64,000 bases of DNA from CAWJPY01 sp963844865 (GCA_963844865.1 CAWJPY010000005.1:124001-188000), one strand, 5' to 3'; counted from the stretch's first letter, positions 1 through 6,816 are shown. The notes: a model not told the origin generated them from the letters alone. Numbers and translations are program-made.

Positions 1-609
1 CTCCGAGGCGATGCCCGGGAGCTTGCTGTTCCCCATGGGGAAGGAGATGGCGAGCCCGCCGTCATCGTCCCGCTGGGGGCCCATGCCGAAGTGGATCAGG
101 TTGTCCCAGAAGAAGGACGTGAGGAGGAAGGTGGTGGGAACGCCCGCGTCCCTGAAGAGGTGATCGGCCTCGCCCTTGCCGTCGAAGTGCGGGACCTTGT
201 AGGCGCCCATCAGCGTGGGCATGCGGTCGTCATCCAGGGGCACCCACCGCCTGGTGTCCTCCAAGGTGGACCAGATCACGTGCTCGACCCCGGTCGCGCG
301 GGCGGCGGCCGCCATGGCCCTGGCCTCGGCCACCTCCTTCTCCGGTGAGAAGTGCGCCCAGAAGAACGTCACGCAGAAGGCACCGTGCGCCCCCCGGAAT
401 GCTCTCTCCAGGGTGGCCCCATCGTCCACATCCGCAGCCACCACCTCGGCGCCCAGGTCCGCCAGCTCCCGCGCCTTCTCCGAGCTCGGATCCCGCGTCA
501 AGGCACGGACGGCGAAGCCCCCGGCCGGGTCCTCGAGGATCGCGCGCACCAGGCCCCCGCCTTGCGCGCCGGTCGCTCCCAACACCGCGATGATTCTCTT
601 GTCCGCCAT
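1..609 (-). CDS. NmrA-like NAD(P)-binding protein, partial at the window edge
   Basis: The 203 visible codons begin with a Rossmann nucleotide-binding motif (GATGAQGG, about residues 10-17), followed by text typical of NmrA/HSCARG sugar-nucleotide-epimerase-like regulators and quinone or NAD(P) reductases, including a conserved RALTRDP segment after strand 2. The ATG at 609 follows a GGAGG ribosome-binding site. The gene leaves the window at base 1, so the C-terminus (roughly a third of a usual 290-300 residue protein) is unseen. Proteins of this family bind NAD(P) and act either as redox sensors or as small-molecule reductases; which applies cannot be read here. No operon partner is visible: the next gene upstream on the same strand is about 100 bases away. 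Confidence 0.85.
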   Translation of the reverse strand, partial: MADKRIIAVLGATGAQGGGLVRAILEDPAGGFAVRALTRDPSSEKARELADLGAEVVAADVDDGATLERAFRGAHGAFCVTFFWAHFSPEKEVAEARAMAAAARATGVEHVIWSTLEDTRRWVPLDDDRMPTLMGAYKVPHFDGKGEADHLFRDAGVPTTFLLTSFFWDNLIHFGMGPQRDDDGGLAISFPMGNSKLPGIASE

Positions 610-709
610 CAGAACCTCCCAGCCGAGTCGGCCCGCTCGCCCGCCGCGCACCATCCAACCGCCACCTTCGATAGCCGCGCTGGGAGCTTTTTGATTCCCT
701 GTCTCTCCT

Positions 710-1207
710 TTATCCCCGACGCTGAATCTCCTCTGACGCCAACGACACCGCGCTCGCGACCACTCCGGCGCACGCCTGCGGCCCGCCCGCGGCTGCATAC
801 GCCATCGCCCCCGCCCGGTCCGCGAGATCGAACGTCTGGCCCAGGGCATGCCGGAGGACCGCCGCGCAGGCGGTGCCGCCGTTCGCCTCCTCGAAGCGGG
901 CGCAGAACCGCCGGGCGGATGGAAGCGACCTCAGGTATCCCTGCCAGTCAGCCAGATCGTTCCGACCGTACACGAGGCCGAGCGCCATCAGCGAGCCCGT
1001 GACGGCGCCGCAGGTCTCCCCCCGCAGGGCCACGCCGGGGAGGGCGGTGAGCGCCCGCAGCACCTGCCCTCCCTCGAGATCGAACCGTTCCTCGAGCACT
1101 GCGAACGCCGTCTGCGCACAGTTGCCCGACTCCAGCAACAGGTCCGCGACGCGCTCCGCCAGGCCGGGCGGGGCCTCACCCTGCCCGTGTTCCAGGTCTC
1201 TGCTCAT
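710..1207 (-). CDS. C_GCAxxG_C_C family redox protein
   Basis: A 165-residue protein with the cysteine pattern of the C_GCAxxG_C_C family: GNCAQ at Cys30, CGAVTG at Cys66, and single cysteines near residues 102, 114 and 146. Family members are small, helical, probably cytoplasmic redox or metal-binding proteins, often found in anaerobes; no reaction is established. The ATG at 1207 is preferred because GGAGGAG lies five bases upstream; an in-frame TTG four codons earlier sits on that ribosome-binding site itself. It stands alone, with non-coding DNA on both sides. Confidence 0.85.
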   Translation of the reverse strand: MSRDLEHGQGEAPPGLAERVADLLLESGNCAQTAFAVLEERFDLEGGQVLRALTALPGVALRGETCGAVTGSLMALGLVYGRNDLADWQGYLRSLPSARRFCARFEEANGGTACAAVLRHALGQTFDLADRAGAMAYAAAGGPQACAGVVASAVSLASEEIQRRG

Positions 1208-1335
1208 CCTCTCCTCCAAGGCGGCGATTCGCCCTCGGCCGCCGTCGCGCCCGAAGAGCCGCCAGTTGAGCCCAGAGCATCCGATCCCGTTGCGCCGTGG
1301 CCAGGCGCCACCGCCGGACTCGGCACCGGGCCGTG

Positions 1336-1518
1336 CTAGGGAGCGTCACCGGAGGCGGTCGAGCGCAGCAGAGCGTAGGAGGCCGCGACGCCGAGCGCCA
1401 TCCCGAGCAGCATCAGCAACGCGGGAAGCGCGATCGCGTCCCCCGCCTCGGCTCCGGCAAGGGCGCCGACCGGCACGAGCAGTGAGCAGTAAAACGCGAA
1501 CAGGTGGTGCCTCTTCAT
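1336..1518 (-). CDS. small two-helix membrane protein, unknown
   Basis: A predicted 60-residue peptide with two hydrophobic stretches (about residues 5-22 and 27-50, rich in Leu, Ala and Gly) separated by a short acidic turn containing Glu and Asp, so it should be a helical hairpin in the inner membrane. The ATG at 1518 has a GGTGGA-like ribosome-binding site. The open frame continues upstream to 1683, but that part is polar and low-complexity and has no good start signal. No family is recognised. The 260 bases between it and the HAD remnant show no other supported gene. Confidence 0.5.
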   Translation of the reverse strand: MKRHHLFAFYCSLLVPVGALAGAEAGDAIALPALLMLLGMALGVAASYALLRSTASGDAP

Positions 1519-1779
1519 GTCCACCCCCGGGGCCACGAGCGGCCGCTTCGGGAAGCGTTCCCCCCCCGCCGACGGCGGTCGCTCGGTTCTCGGGCCGCCC
1601 TGAGCATACAGCAGCGGCGCCTCCCACCTCAGGCTGTTCTCGCGGGGGGGCAGTCCGAGCGCCCGGCAATACTGGAAGATCACGAGCCGAGGGGGCGGGC
1701 TCGTCGCCGCAAAGGCAGGCAGCTCACGAGACCCATGAGCTCTCCATCGGGTTCCAGCGCGCCCCGTCGGCGCGACGGT

Positions 1780-2172
1780 TCACACGGCGTCGCGGACCCA
1801 ACGGGCGAACTCGGGGAGCTGCTCCACCACCGGCACCGCGATGTCCTCCCGCTTGACCGCGCCGCGGTGATTGAACCAGACGCCCTGCACCCCGAGCTCC
1901 CGGGGACGCAATGCGTCCTGCTCGTAGGAGTCACCGACCATGGCGACGTGCCGGAGCTCGACCCCCAGGACGCGCTCCACGGCTCGCCAGAACCCCGGCT
2001 CACTCTTGCGGAGCCCGAGCTCTGTGAAGATGTGGCTGAAGTAGTCGCGGAAGCCCACCCGGTCGAGGGCGAGGCCGATCATGGCGCGGGTCGAAACCGA
2101 GGCGTTGGTGGCGATGGCCAGGGGCCGGCCTCCGGCCAGCGCCTCCAGGCACTCGACGGCGACTTCCCCGGC
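1780..2172 (-). pseudogene. HAD-like hydrolase, 3' remnant lacking the nucleophile motif
   Basis: The frame encodes the C-terminal two thirds of a HAD-superfamily phosphatase: the Ser/Thr motif II region (ATNAS), a motif III Lys (RKSEP), and motif IV (GDSYEQD). The N-terminal DxDxT motif with the nucleophile aspartate is absent. Upstream the frame runs straight into the end of the VOC gene and meets a stop codon after about ten codons; the first ATG is at 2082, inside the fold. It is therefore a 5'-truncated, presumably inactive gene. The break coincides with the GTTAGCC at 2170-2176, which resembles an integron core site, so the truncation probably came with the cassette array. Confidence 0.75.
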
Positions 2173-2552
2173 TAACGTCGTTCCTCCATCAGACCCACCA
2201 GGTTGCCGTCAGGGTCCCGCACGAACGCCGTCCACAGCTCGTGGTCCGGCATCTTTGCGGTGAGCTCTGGACCACGCCCGTCCGCCGCCCCCCGCGCCAG
2301 CAAGGCGGCGTGGGTAGCGTCGATGTCTCCCACAGCGAAGTAGAGAATCGAGTTGGCCCCCGGCGTGCCGGCACCTTGGGGCGTGGTCAGCATGATGCGG
2401 ATGTCGCCTGCTGCGAGGAAGGCGAGGTCTCCCCCCGGCCTGAAGAGGAGCTCGAGCCCCATGACATCGCGATAGAACGCGACCGCATCGTCAACCTTCG
2501 TCACCGTGATGGCGATCTGTCTGATTCGGGAAACCTTCGTAGCCTGTTTCAT
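2172..2552 (-). CDS. VOC (glyoxalase/bleomycin resistance-like) family protein
   Basis: A 126-residue protein with a single vicinal-oxygen-chelate unit pair. It opens with IRQIAITV, then the helix and strand of DAVAFYRDVMGLEL, and closes with the usual DPDGNLVGLMEER ending. VOC proteins bind a divalent metal and act as lyases, dioxygenases or drug-binding proteins; the substrate cannot be deduced. The ATG overlaps the DUF3788 stop by four bases (ATGA), so the two are probably translationally coupled and share a cassette. The stop codon lies inside the core-like GTTAGCC, where the truncated HAD reading frame begins. Confidence 0.85.
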   Translation of the reverse strand: MKQATKVSRIRQIAITVTKVDDAVAFYRDVMGLELLFRPGGDLAFLAAGDIRIMLTTPQGAGTPGANSILYFAVGDIDATHAALLARGAADGRGPELTAKMPDHELWTAFVRDPDGNLVGLMEERR

Positions 2553-2908
2553 CGCCCGCCCCTTCCTGTTCCCTCACCGTACGTCTTGGCACCCGCGATG
2601 AGTTCGAGCACCGCCTCTGACACGGCCGATTCGCGGACGGCTTGGAGCGCGCGACCGCCAAATACCAGCCCCACGAGAAACGAATCATGCTGAGGAATCA
2701 GGTACGCTACGGTCCGATTGCCGACCCGAGCGCGCAGGCCCCAGCCGTGCTTCTTCCCCGAGGAGCCCCACTGCCAGTCGTCGATGCCCGCGGAGAGCGT
2801 CAGCCAACCTTCAAGGTCCGACCACGCCTGCATCGCTGGACCGAGGACGTCGGCCACCTGGTCTCGGGACGGCTCGGCAGAGAGGTCATCCAGGGCTGAC
2901 AGGGCCAT
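2549..2908 (-). CDS. DUF3788 family protein
   Basis: A 119-residue cytoplasmic protein matching the DUF3788 pattern from memory: a Trp-rich N-terminal half, the GSSGKKHGW motif near the middle, then a basic strand and a YLIP segment followed by an FxVGLVFG-like strand. The function of the family is unknown. The ATG at 2908 is followed by an uninterrupted frame whose TGA overlaps the start of the VOC gene. As the first gene of the distal cassette it starts about 70 bases after the core of attC1, and no independent promoter was recognised. Confidence 0.75.
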   Translation of the reverse strand: MALSALDDLSAEPSRDQVADVLGPAMQAWSDLEGWLTLSAGIDDWQWGSSGKKHGWGLRARVGNRTVAYLIPQHDSFLVGLVFGGRALQAVRESAVSEAVLELIAGAKTYGEGTGRGGR

Positions 2909-2979
2909 CCATCATGTCCTTCCCGGTTCGACTGAGACGCCCAACACCACAAGAATCAAGGCACCTGCTCGAGCCAAGC

Positions 2980-3121
2980 GCCCAATGCTACGGCGTGGTT
3001 CCGAGCTGACCGGACGCCGCGTGGCCGAAAGGACGTGCCGCGGCCGGTGCAGACGGCCGGGTGGCGGCCGTCTGCACCGGCCGTGAGGAGAGCAGCGGTC
3101 CCGTTCAGCGAGCTGTTAGGT
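2980..3121 (-). repeat. attC site 1 (long family, most diverged)
   Basis: About 142 bp between a degenerate outer core (GCCCAAT, one mismatch to RYYYAAC) and a good core GTTAGGT. The inner CGAGCTGACCGG and CCGTTCAGCGAGCT blocks match those of attC2, attC3 and attC7. The centre holds a long perfect inverted repeat (GCCGGTGCAGACGGCC and its complement), so the folded single strand would be unusually stable. It closes the BrnTA cassette. Confidence 0.75.
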
Positions 3122-3151
3122 AGCGTCGGATTGAGCTGGTTGCGACCGCAG

Positions 3152-3364
3152 CTAGCGCGGCTCTTCATCGCCGGCCCTGATGAGCTCGCGGAGAGCCTCG
3201 TTCACCGCTTCTGAGTTCGGGAACTTGGCTGCGACATCCGGTTCGAGGACAACGACGTTACTGCCCTCGGCGTACCGGCGCGCGTACTTCCCACGGATAC
3301 CCTTGGAAAAGTCATATTCCTCTCGGATATCGTCGACGATCGAGTCGGGCTCAGGCTTCCTCAT
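3152..3364 (-). CDS. brnA: BrnA-type antitoxin
   Basis: A 70-residue antitoxin with the characteristic core DFSKGIRGKYARRYAEG, then VVVLEPDVAAKFP and a C-terminal ribbon-helix-helix-like segment ending in NEALREL. BrnA dimers neutralise the BrnT RNase and repress the operon. The ATG at 3364 lies inside the end of the toxin gene (14-base overlap), which fixes the start by translational coupling; the longer open frame upstream has no ribosome-binding site. It is the second gene of the cassette, the usual toxin-first order of brnTA. Confidence 0.9.
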   Translation of the reverse strand: MRKPEPDSIVDDIREEYDFSKGIRGKYARRYAEGSNVVVLEPDVAAKFPNSEAVNEALRELIRAGDEEPR

Positions 3365-3629
3365 AGATCTTTCTCTCTTGCCGTGTCGCGGCGCGGGCAC
3401 TCATCAGTCTGATGGCACCCGCTCGGTCCGCGAAGACAACCGCCACGAGGTTACCACGATGGGTAACTCCCAGAAGTACGTAACGCTCTTCTCCGATCGA
3501 ATGGTCAGGATCTGGGATCGTGAGTGACAACGGATCGCCAAACGCGGTGGTCGCCTCTTCGAACGTCACTCCATGCTTGCGCCTGTTGGCATCAGCCTTC
3601 GGCCCATCCCATTCGAACTGCAAGGGCAT
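3351..3629 (-). CDS. brnT: BrnT family ribonuclease toxin
   Basis: A 92-residue type II toxin with the BrnT signature: an N-terminal FEWDxxKADANRRKHGVTFEEA block, GDPLSLTIPDPDHS, a central strand with GEERYVLLGVT, and a C-terminal IRLMSARAATRQERKIYEE. BrnT is a RelE-fold mRNA endonuclease. The ATG is only 17 bases from the attC2 core and has a TAGAAT element about ten bases upstream, so the mRNA may have little or no leader. It is paired with brnA by a 14-base overlap. Confidence 0.92.
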   Translation of the reverse strand: MPLQFEWDGPKADANRRKHGVTFEEATTAFGDPLSLTIPDPDHSIGEERYVLLGVTHRGNLVAVVFADRAGAIRLMSARAATRQERKIYEEA

Positions 3630-3646
3630 GGCACGATTCTATCGCT

Positions 3647-3778
3647 ACCTAACGGTATCGAGCTGACCGGCCGCCACGTTCCGCCCTTGGCCGACTTGGC
3701 GCGTGCTGTGCGGGGGCCGGGCGGCGGATCGCACAGCGCGTGACAGGAGTGGCGATCCGGTTCAGCGAGGTGTTAGGC
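3647..3778 (-). repeat. attC site 2 (132 bp family)
   Basis: It runs from ACCTAAC to GTTAGGC. The sequence is nearly the same as attC7 and attC3: CGAGCTGACCGGCC near one end and CCGGTTCAGCGAGGT near the other, with a GC-rich variable centre. It closes the RelE/HTH cassette, whose antitoxin stop codon TAA is part of the GCCTAAC core. Confidence 0.92.
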
Positions 3779-4033
3779 CGCCGATTCACGTTCGATATCC
3801 CAGCCTGGAAACACGAGGACGGCCGGGTGGACTCTGAGTGCACGGGCGAGCACCTTGGCGCGTTCCACGCCCAAGTTCACGCGGTCTCTCTCGATGGCCG
3901 AGATCGTTGACTGAGGAATCCCGGTGACCTCGGACAATTGGTTCTGGCTCATCTCCTGCAGCTCCCGGATGATCCGGACTGATTCACCGACGGAGACATC
4001 GACTCGCCTCCGCGCCTTTCTGTACTCAGCCAT
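3773..4033 (-). CDS. HTH-type antitoxin (XRE family)
   Basis: An 86-residue DNA-binding antitoxin. A helix-turn-helix of the Cro/CI type spans about residues 22-75 (LQEMSQNQLSEVTGIPQ, then STISAIERDRVNLGVERAKVLA). It should neutralise the RelE-like toxin encoded just upstream and repress the operon. The ATG at 4033 follows the toxin stop by four bases, with GGAAG from the end of the toxin gene as ribosome-binding site. An in-frame extension to 4096 lies wholly in the toxin gene and is rejected. The TAA stop is supplied by the core of attC2, as expected of a cassette gene. Confidence 0.88.
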   Translation of the reverse strand: MAEYRKARRRVDVSVGESVRIIRELQEMSQNQLSEVTGIPQSTISAIERDRVNLGVERAKVLARALRVHPAVLVFPGWDIERESAA

Positions 4034-4037
4034 CGTT

Positions 4038-4319
4038 CTACTTCCTTCTATAGTCATGGGCCGTGATACTGACGACCTCAACGAGGATTCGCTCACTCTC
4101 GACCCTGTAGAACACTCGATACTGCAGGTTCAGCCGCGAAGATCTGTGACCCTTCCACTTCCCGCTCAACGACTCGTCGTGGAACCCTTTGATGAAGCGC
4201 AACCCCTCGGGGCCGGAAACGGTGACGATATCTTTCCATTTCTCATATCGCTTCAAGACGTCCGTGGGGAGGTGCGTCAGCTGGCGGTCCACACGGTTGC
4301 GCTCGTAGACCTCCCACAT
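4038..4319 (-). CDS. RelE/ParE-superfamily toxin (HigB/YafQ-like)
   Basis: A 93-residue basic protein with the RelE/ParE layout: N-terminal helices (VDRQLTHLPTDVLKRYEKW), a FIKGFHDESLSGKWKGHRSSRLN segment, then strands QYRVFYRVE and ILVEVVSITAHDYRRK. The final His-x-Tyr plus basic tail resembles the active site of RelE-type mRNA interferases. Toxin precedes antitoxin, the order of higBA-type loci. The ATG at 4319 overlaps an 18-bp palindrome that is probably the operator. The gene belongs to a cassette bounded by attC3 and attC2. Confidence 0.85.
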   Translation of the reverse strand: MWEVYERNRVDRQLTHLPTDVLKRYEKWKDIVTVSGPEGLRFIKGFHDESLSGKWKGHRSSRLNLQYRVFYRVESERILVEVVSITAHDYRRK

Positions 4320-4356
4320 ATACCTTATAAGGTATAGACGAAATAGAACATGTCAA
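4319..4356 (-). promoter_or_regulatory. promoter and operator palindrome of the RelE/HTH cassette
   Basis: On the minus strand TTGACA (4356-4351) is followed after 16 bases by TACCTT. A perfect 18-bp palindrome, TATACCTTATAAGGTATA (4319-4336), covers the -10 region and touches the toxin start codon. This is the geometry of an autoregulated toxin-antitoxin operator. With transcription starting just before the ATG, the mRNA would be almost leaderless. The palindrome is seen directly; its use is inferred. Confidence 0.6.
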
Positions 4357-4419
4357 GGAGTCACTAGCGCCATATTCGCCCCGAAGGCCCTTAGTTCCCG
4401 TGTGCGATGTGCATGAGCG

Positions 4420-4550
4420 GCCTAAGGGTATCGAGCTGACCGGCCGCCACGTTCGGCCTTCGGCCGACCTGGCGCGCGGTGTGCGGGGGCGGGGTGGTGG
4501 GCTGCCGGCGCGTGACAGGAGTGGCGTTTCGGTTCAGCGAGCTGTTAGGC
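4420..4550 (-). repeat. attC site 3 (132 bp family)
   Basis: It runs from GCCTAAG (one mismatch to RYYYAAC) to GTTAGGC, 131 bp. The arms match attC2 and attC7; the centre is more diverged. It closes the small-membrane-protein cassette, whose TAA stop is formed by the core. Confidence 0.9.
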
Positions 4551-4865
4551 TTTGTCATCATTTCCGCCGGTTACGTCACACTCAAAGTCGAGTCCCCCGA
4601 ACATCTCCGAGAACCGATTGAACGCCCCGGCAGAAAGAGCTCCAGCAAGCACACCCAGCAAACCCCAAACGACAGCGTAGGTAATCGGCGCACCATAGCC
4701 AAAGACCACTGACTCCAGTTGGGAGGACGGCGGCTCACCCACGCCCATCAGCCGGAATCCGAGGGTCAAGAGGCCTGCTACGAGACCGACGAACGCTCCC
4801 ACCAGCCCGTGCCACCTGCACCACGGCTTCAACGGAACACGGATTACGCGAATCAACTGTCCCAT
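4545..4865 (-). CDS. small membrane protein of unknown function (cassette gene)
   Basis: A 106-residue protein with two predicted transmembrane helices: about residues 20-42 (GLVGAFVGLVAGLLTLGF) and 60-80 (APITYAVVWGLLGVLAGAL). The N-terminus is basic and the tail acidic (DFECDVTGGNDDKA), which suggests a cytoplasmic tail. No family is recognised. The ATG follows GAGGAAGCT, a good ribosome-binding site only about 20 bases after the attC4 core, and the TAA stop is part of the attC3 core. The cassette thus holds almost nothing but this gene. Functions of such orphan cassette proteins are generally unknown. Confidence 0.75.
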   Translation of the reverse strand: MGQLIRVIRVPLKPWCRWHGLVGAFVGLVAGLLTLGFRLMGVGEPPSSQLESVVFGYGAPITYAVVWGLLGVLAGALSAGAFNRFSEMFGGLDFECDVTGGNDDKA

Positions 4866-4889
4866 AGCTTCCTCAACCAGTCTGAAGCG

Positions 4890-4983
4890 GCCTAACGCTG
4901 GAGTTCAGTGGACCGCAACCGCCGCTGCCGCACACCCACCCACCCAAGCGGCGGTTAGCGTCCGCTGCAACGACTCGTTAGGC
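4890..4983 (-). repeat. attC site 4 (94 bp family)
   Basis: GCCTAAC to GTTAGGC, 94 bp. Long inverted arms (CAGTGGACCGCAACCGCCGC against GCGGCGGTTAGCGTCCGCTG) enclose a short CACCCACCCACCC loop. It closes the HigBA cassette. Confidence 0.93.
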
Positions 4984-4989
4984 TGCGAT

Positions 4990-5280
4990 CTACGAGCCAA
5001 CCGCATGCAGCACAGTGACTTTGCGTTCCGGCTTGCTGGTAGCGAGGTCGTAGTTCGCTTGGAGGTTCAGCCAGAGCTCGGGAGTGGTGCCGAATGCCTG
5101 GGAGAACAACCAGGCCGTTTCTGGAGTGATGCCACGCTTGCCACGAACGATCTCGTTGATCCGCTGCACCGGGACGCCGATGTGAGCCGCGAACGCAACC
5201 TGCGTAATGCCCATTGGCTTCAGGAAGTCCTCGGAGAGGATCACCCCGGGGTGTGTCGGCGTTCGCTTCTTTGGAATCAT
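4990..5280 (-). CDS. higA: HigA family antitoxin
   Basis: A 96-residue antitoxin with the HigA opening (RTPTHPGVILSEDFLKP), then a helix-turn-helix (GITQVAFAAHIGVPVQRINEIVRGKRGIT) and the conserved AFGTTPELWLNLQANYDL. It binds the HigB toxin and represses the higBA promoter. The ATG at 5280 lies 15 bases after the higB stop, consistent with one transcript. Length and order (toxin first) are typical of higBA. Confidence 0.93.
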   Translation of the reverse strand: MIPKKRTPTHPGVILSEDFLKPMGITQVAFAAHIGVPVQRINEIVRGKRGITPETAWLFSQAFGTTPELWLNLQANYDLATSKPERKVTVLHAVGS

Positions 5281-5295
5281 GGGTTAACCCCCAGT

Positions 5296-5586
5296 CTAGT
5301 GATAGTCAGTGAGCCATACCTCGTGGGCATCCGACCCAACCCACCGAAACACCAGACGCCATTGATCGTTGACCCTGATGCTGTACCAACCGGCCAGTTC
5401 ACCCTTGAGCTCTTCCAGCCTGTTGCCAGGTGGCACGCGCAGGTCCTGCAGAGCCTGCGCGGCGTTGAGCGCGTCAAACCTTCGTTCGGCCGTTCGCACT
5501 ACGTCTGAGGGGAACCGCCGGACCAAGCGCGCTGGCGTGCCATGGAAGACTGCTTCGGTCCCCTTGTCCTTGAACGAGACGATCAA
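5296..5586 (-). CDS. higB: HigB family toxin (mRNA interferase)
   Basis: A 96-residue toxin with the HigB signature: MIVSFKDKGTEAVFHG at the N-terminus, a central LRVPPGNRLEELKG, and the C-terminal WYSIRVNDQWRLVFRW block. HigB is a ribosome-dependent mRNA endonuclease. Translation starts at TTG, supported by GGAGG eight bases upstream and by the perfect family match from the first residue. A clear promoter lies 20-50 bases before it, inside the cassette, so expression does not depend on position in the array. Confidence 0.93.
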   Translation of the reverse strand: MIVSFKDKGTEAVFHGTPARLVRRFPSDVVRTAERRFDALNAAQALQDLRVPPGNRLEELKGELAGWYSIRVNDQWRLVFRWVGSDAHEVWLTDYH

Positions 5587-5606
5587 CCAGTGCGCCTCCC
5601 AACACC

Positions 5607-5635
5607 AATGTAGCGCTTACATGCCATCCGTGCAA
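5607..5635 (-). promoter_or_regulatory. higBA promoter with TGTA-N5-TACA dyad
   Basis: On the minus strand TTGCAC (5635-5630) and TACATT (5612-5607) are 17 bases apart, a near-consensus sigma-70-type promoter. A dyad TGTA-N5-TACA (5609-5621) overlaps the -10 and is a plausible HigA operator. The spacing is seen directly; regulation is inferred. Confidence 0.65.
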
Positions 5636-5655
5636 CCGGGAACGCAGGCTGAACA

Positions 5656-5749
5656 GCCTAACGCTGGAATTCAGCGGACGCTAACCGCCGCTTGGGTGGG
5701 TGGGTGTGGGGCAGCGGCGGTTGCGGTCCGCTGCAACGACTCGTTAGGC
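5656..5749 (-). repeat. attC site 5 (94 bp family)
   Basis: GCCTAAC to GTTAGGC, 94 bp, with inverted arms CAGCGGACGCTAACCGCCGC and GCGGCGGTTGCGGTCCGCTG. It is nearly the same as attC6 and closes the DUF4258/MqsA-like cassette. Confidence 0.94.
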
Positions 5750-5840
5750 GGACCCACCTACGACCAGCCCCACCCTCGCCATCCAGATAGGGTGGTGTCT
5801 ACCGATAGCTCACGTCGGCGCGTCTATCCCTAGCGAATCT

Positions 5841-6344
5841 TCAGCAGGGGACAGGACTGAGCTCCCAATCGCCAGCTTCGCGCGAGAATCGAAACGCATC
5901 ATGATCAGCCGACTTCGAGTCCGATAGCAAGATCGCCTCAAGATCGTAGGTTCGACTCGGTTCTCCATACTGCGCCAGCATACGAAGCAACCGCGCTGCG
6001 AGCCTGCTCATCTTCTTTGGAGTAGTTGGATTCTCCCAACGGGAGACGGTCTCTGGTGTGACTCCCACAAGGTTGGCGAAATCCACACTCGAGTAACCCA
6101 AGTAGGTACGAAGATACCGAATCTCCTGAGGCTTCAAATGTCCCGGCCGCCTGGCAATACTCTGCGAAATCGCTCTGTGCAGGTCCTCGATATTCGGAAT
6201 GACGATCTCCTCTTCGCCACACTCTGGGCAACGCCTAGTCTCCACACCCTGAAGGACGACGTCGATACCCTTCCCATAGCGACGAGGACCAATCGACGAC
6301 TCCATCGTTGCACCGCACTCGAGACACTTCACGGATCCTGTCAT
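5841..6344 (-). CDS. MqsA-like zinc-finger/HTH antitoxin
   Basis: A 167-residue protein. The N-terminal domain has two CxxC pairs (CLECG near residue 7 and CPECGEEE near residue 40) that should bind zinc. The C-terminal domain is an XRE-type helix-turn-helix (IRYLRTYLGYSSVDFANLVG, then TPETVSRWE). This is the MqsA architecture. The ATG at 6344 overlaps the toxin stop by four bases (ATGA), which rejects the in-frame TTG eight codons upstream. Zinc and DNA binding are inferred from motifs. Confidence 0.85.
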   Translation of the reverse strand: MTGSVKCLECGATMESSIGPRRYGKGIDVVLQGVETRRCPECGEEEIVIPNIEDLHRAISQSIARRPGHLKPQEIRYLRTYLGYSSVDFANLVGVTPETVSRWENPTTPKKMSRLAARLLRMLAQYGEPSRTYDLEAILLSDSKSADHDAFRFSREAGDWELSPVPC

Positions 6345-6655
6345 TGCCCTCTTCTCCGTTCCCTCCAAGCAGTCACAACGACAAGCTCACACGTGCTGCG
6401 GAAGATGACCACGACCCCTATCCTTTCCGTCCTTATCCGGTAGCACCAGTCTCCACGGTGGCCCAGTTCTCCTGGTTCTGTGATCAGGCCCCCGGAGATG
6501 GTATTGACGACGTCCGTCTCCAGCAGATCGTCCTCCTCCATCTCCTCTCTTGCATGGCGAGTGAAGGCAGTTACACCTTCCTTCAGGACCTTTCTGGCGA
6601 GGCGCCGTGCCTGCTCTGGTGCCAGCTGTTGCGATATGTCGGGGTCGCGCGTCAT
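6341..6655 (-). CDS. DUF4258 family putative toxin
   Basis: A 104-residue protein with the DUF4258 pattern: FTRHAREEMEEDDLLETDV, ISGGLITEPGE, a GDWCYRIRTERIGVVV strand pair, and the C-terminal VVVTAWR. DUF4258 proteins next to MqsA-like antitoxins are regarded as RelE/BrnT-fold RNase toxins. The ATG at 6655 is chosen because the recognisable promoter would start transcription almost at this codon; a GTG two codons earlier (6661) is the alternative. It overlaps the antitoxin by four bases. Confidence 0.8.
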   Translation of the reverse strand: MTRDPDISQQLAPEQARRLARKVLKEGVTAFTRHAREEMEEDDLLETDVVNTISGGLITEPGELGHRGDWCYRIRTERIGVVVIFRSTCELVVVTAWRERRRGQ

Positions 6656-6665
6656 CGCCACCTAC

Positions 6666-6702
6666 AATCTACCCTCCACTTGATCTGAAGTCAAGACTTG
6701 AC
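6666..6702 (-). promoter_or_regulatory. promoter and palindromic operator of the DUF4258/MqsA-like cassette
   Basis: On the minus strand TTGACT (6694-6689) and TAGATT (6671-6666) are separated by exactly 17 bases. A perfect 13-bp palindrome GTCAAGACTTGAC (6690-6702) overlaps the -35 element, and a second CTTGA/TCAAG pair lies in the spacer. Autoregulation by the HTH antitoxin is the likely meaning. Confidence 0.65.
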
Positions 6703-6722
6703 CGCAAGTCATCCGCTGGGCC

Positions 6723-6816
6723 GCCTAACGCTGGAGTTCAGCGGACCCCAACCGCCGCGTGGGCGGGTGGGTGTGAGGCAGCGGCGGTTGCGGTCCGCTG
6801 CAACGACTCGTTAGGC
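6723..6816 (-). repeat. attC site 6 (94 bp family)
   Basis: GCCTAAC to GTTAGGC, 94 bp. Arms TTCAGCGGACC and GGTCCGCTGCAA flank the CAACCGCCGC/GCGGCGGTTG pair and a loop of GGGTGGGTGTG. It closes the CPBP cassette, whose stop codon is in the core. Confidence 0.94.
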
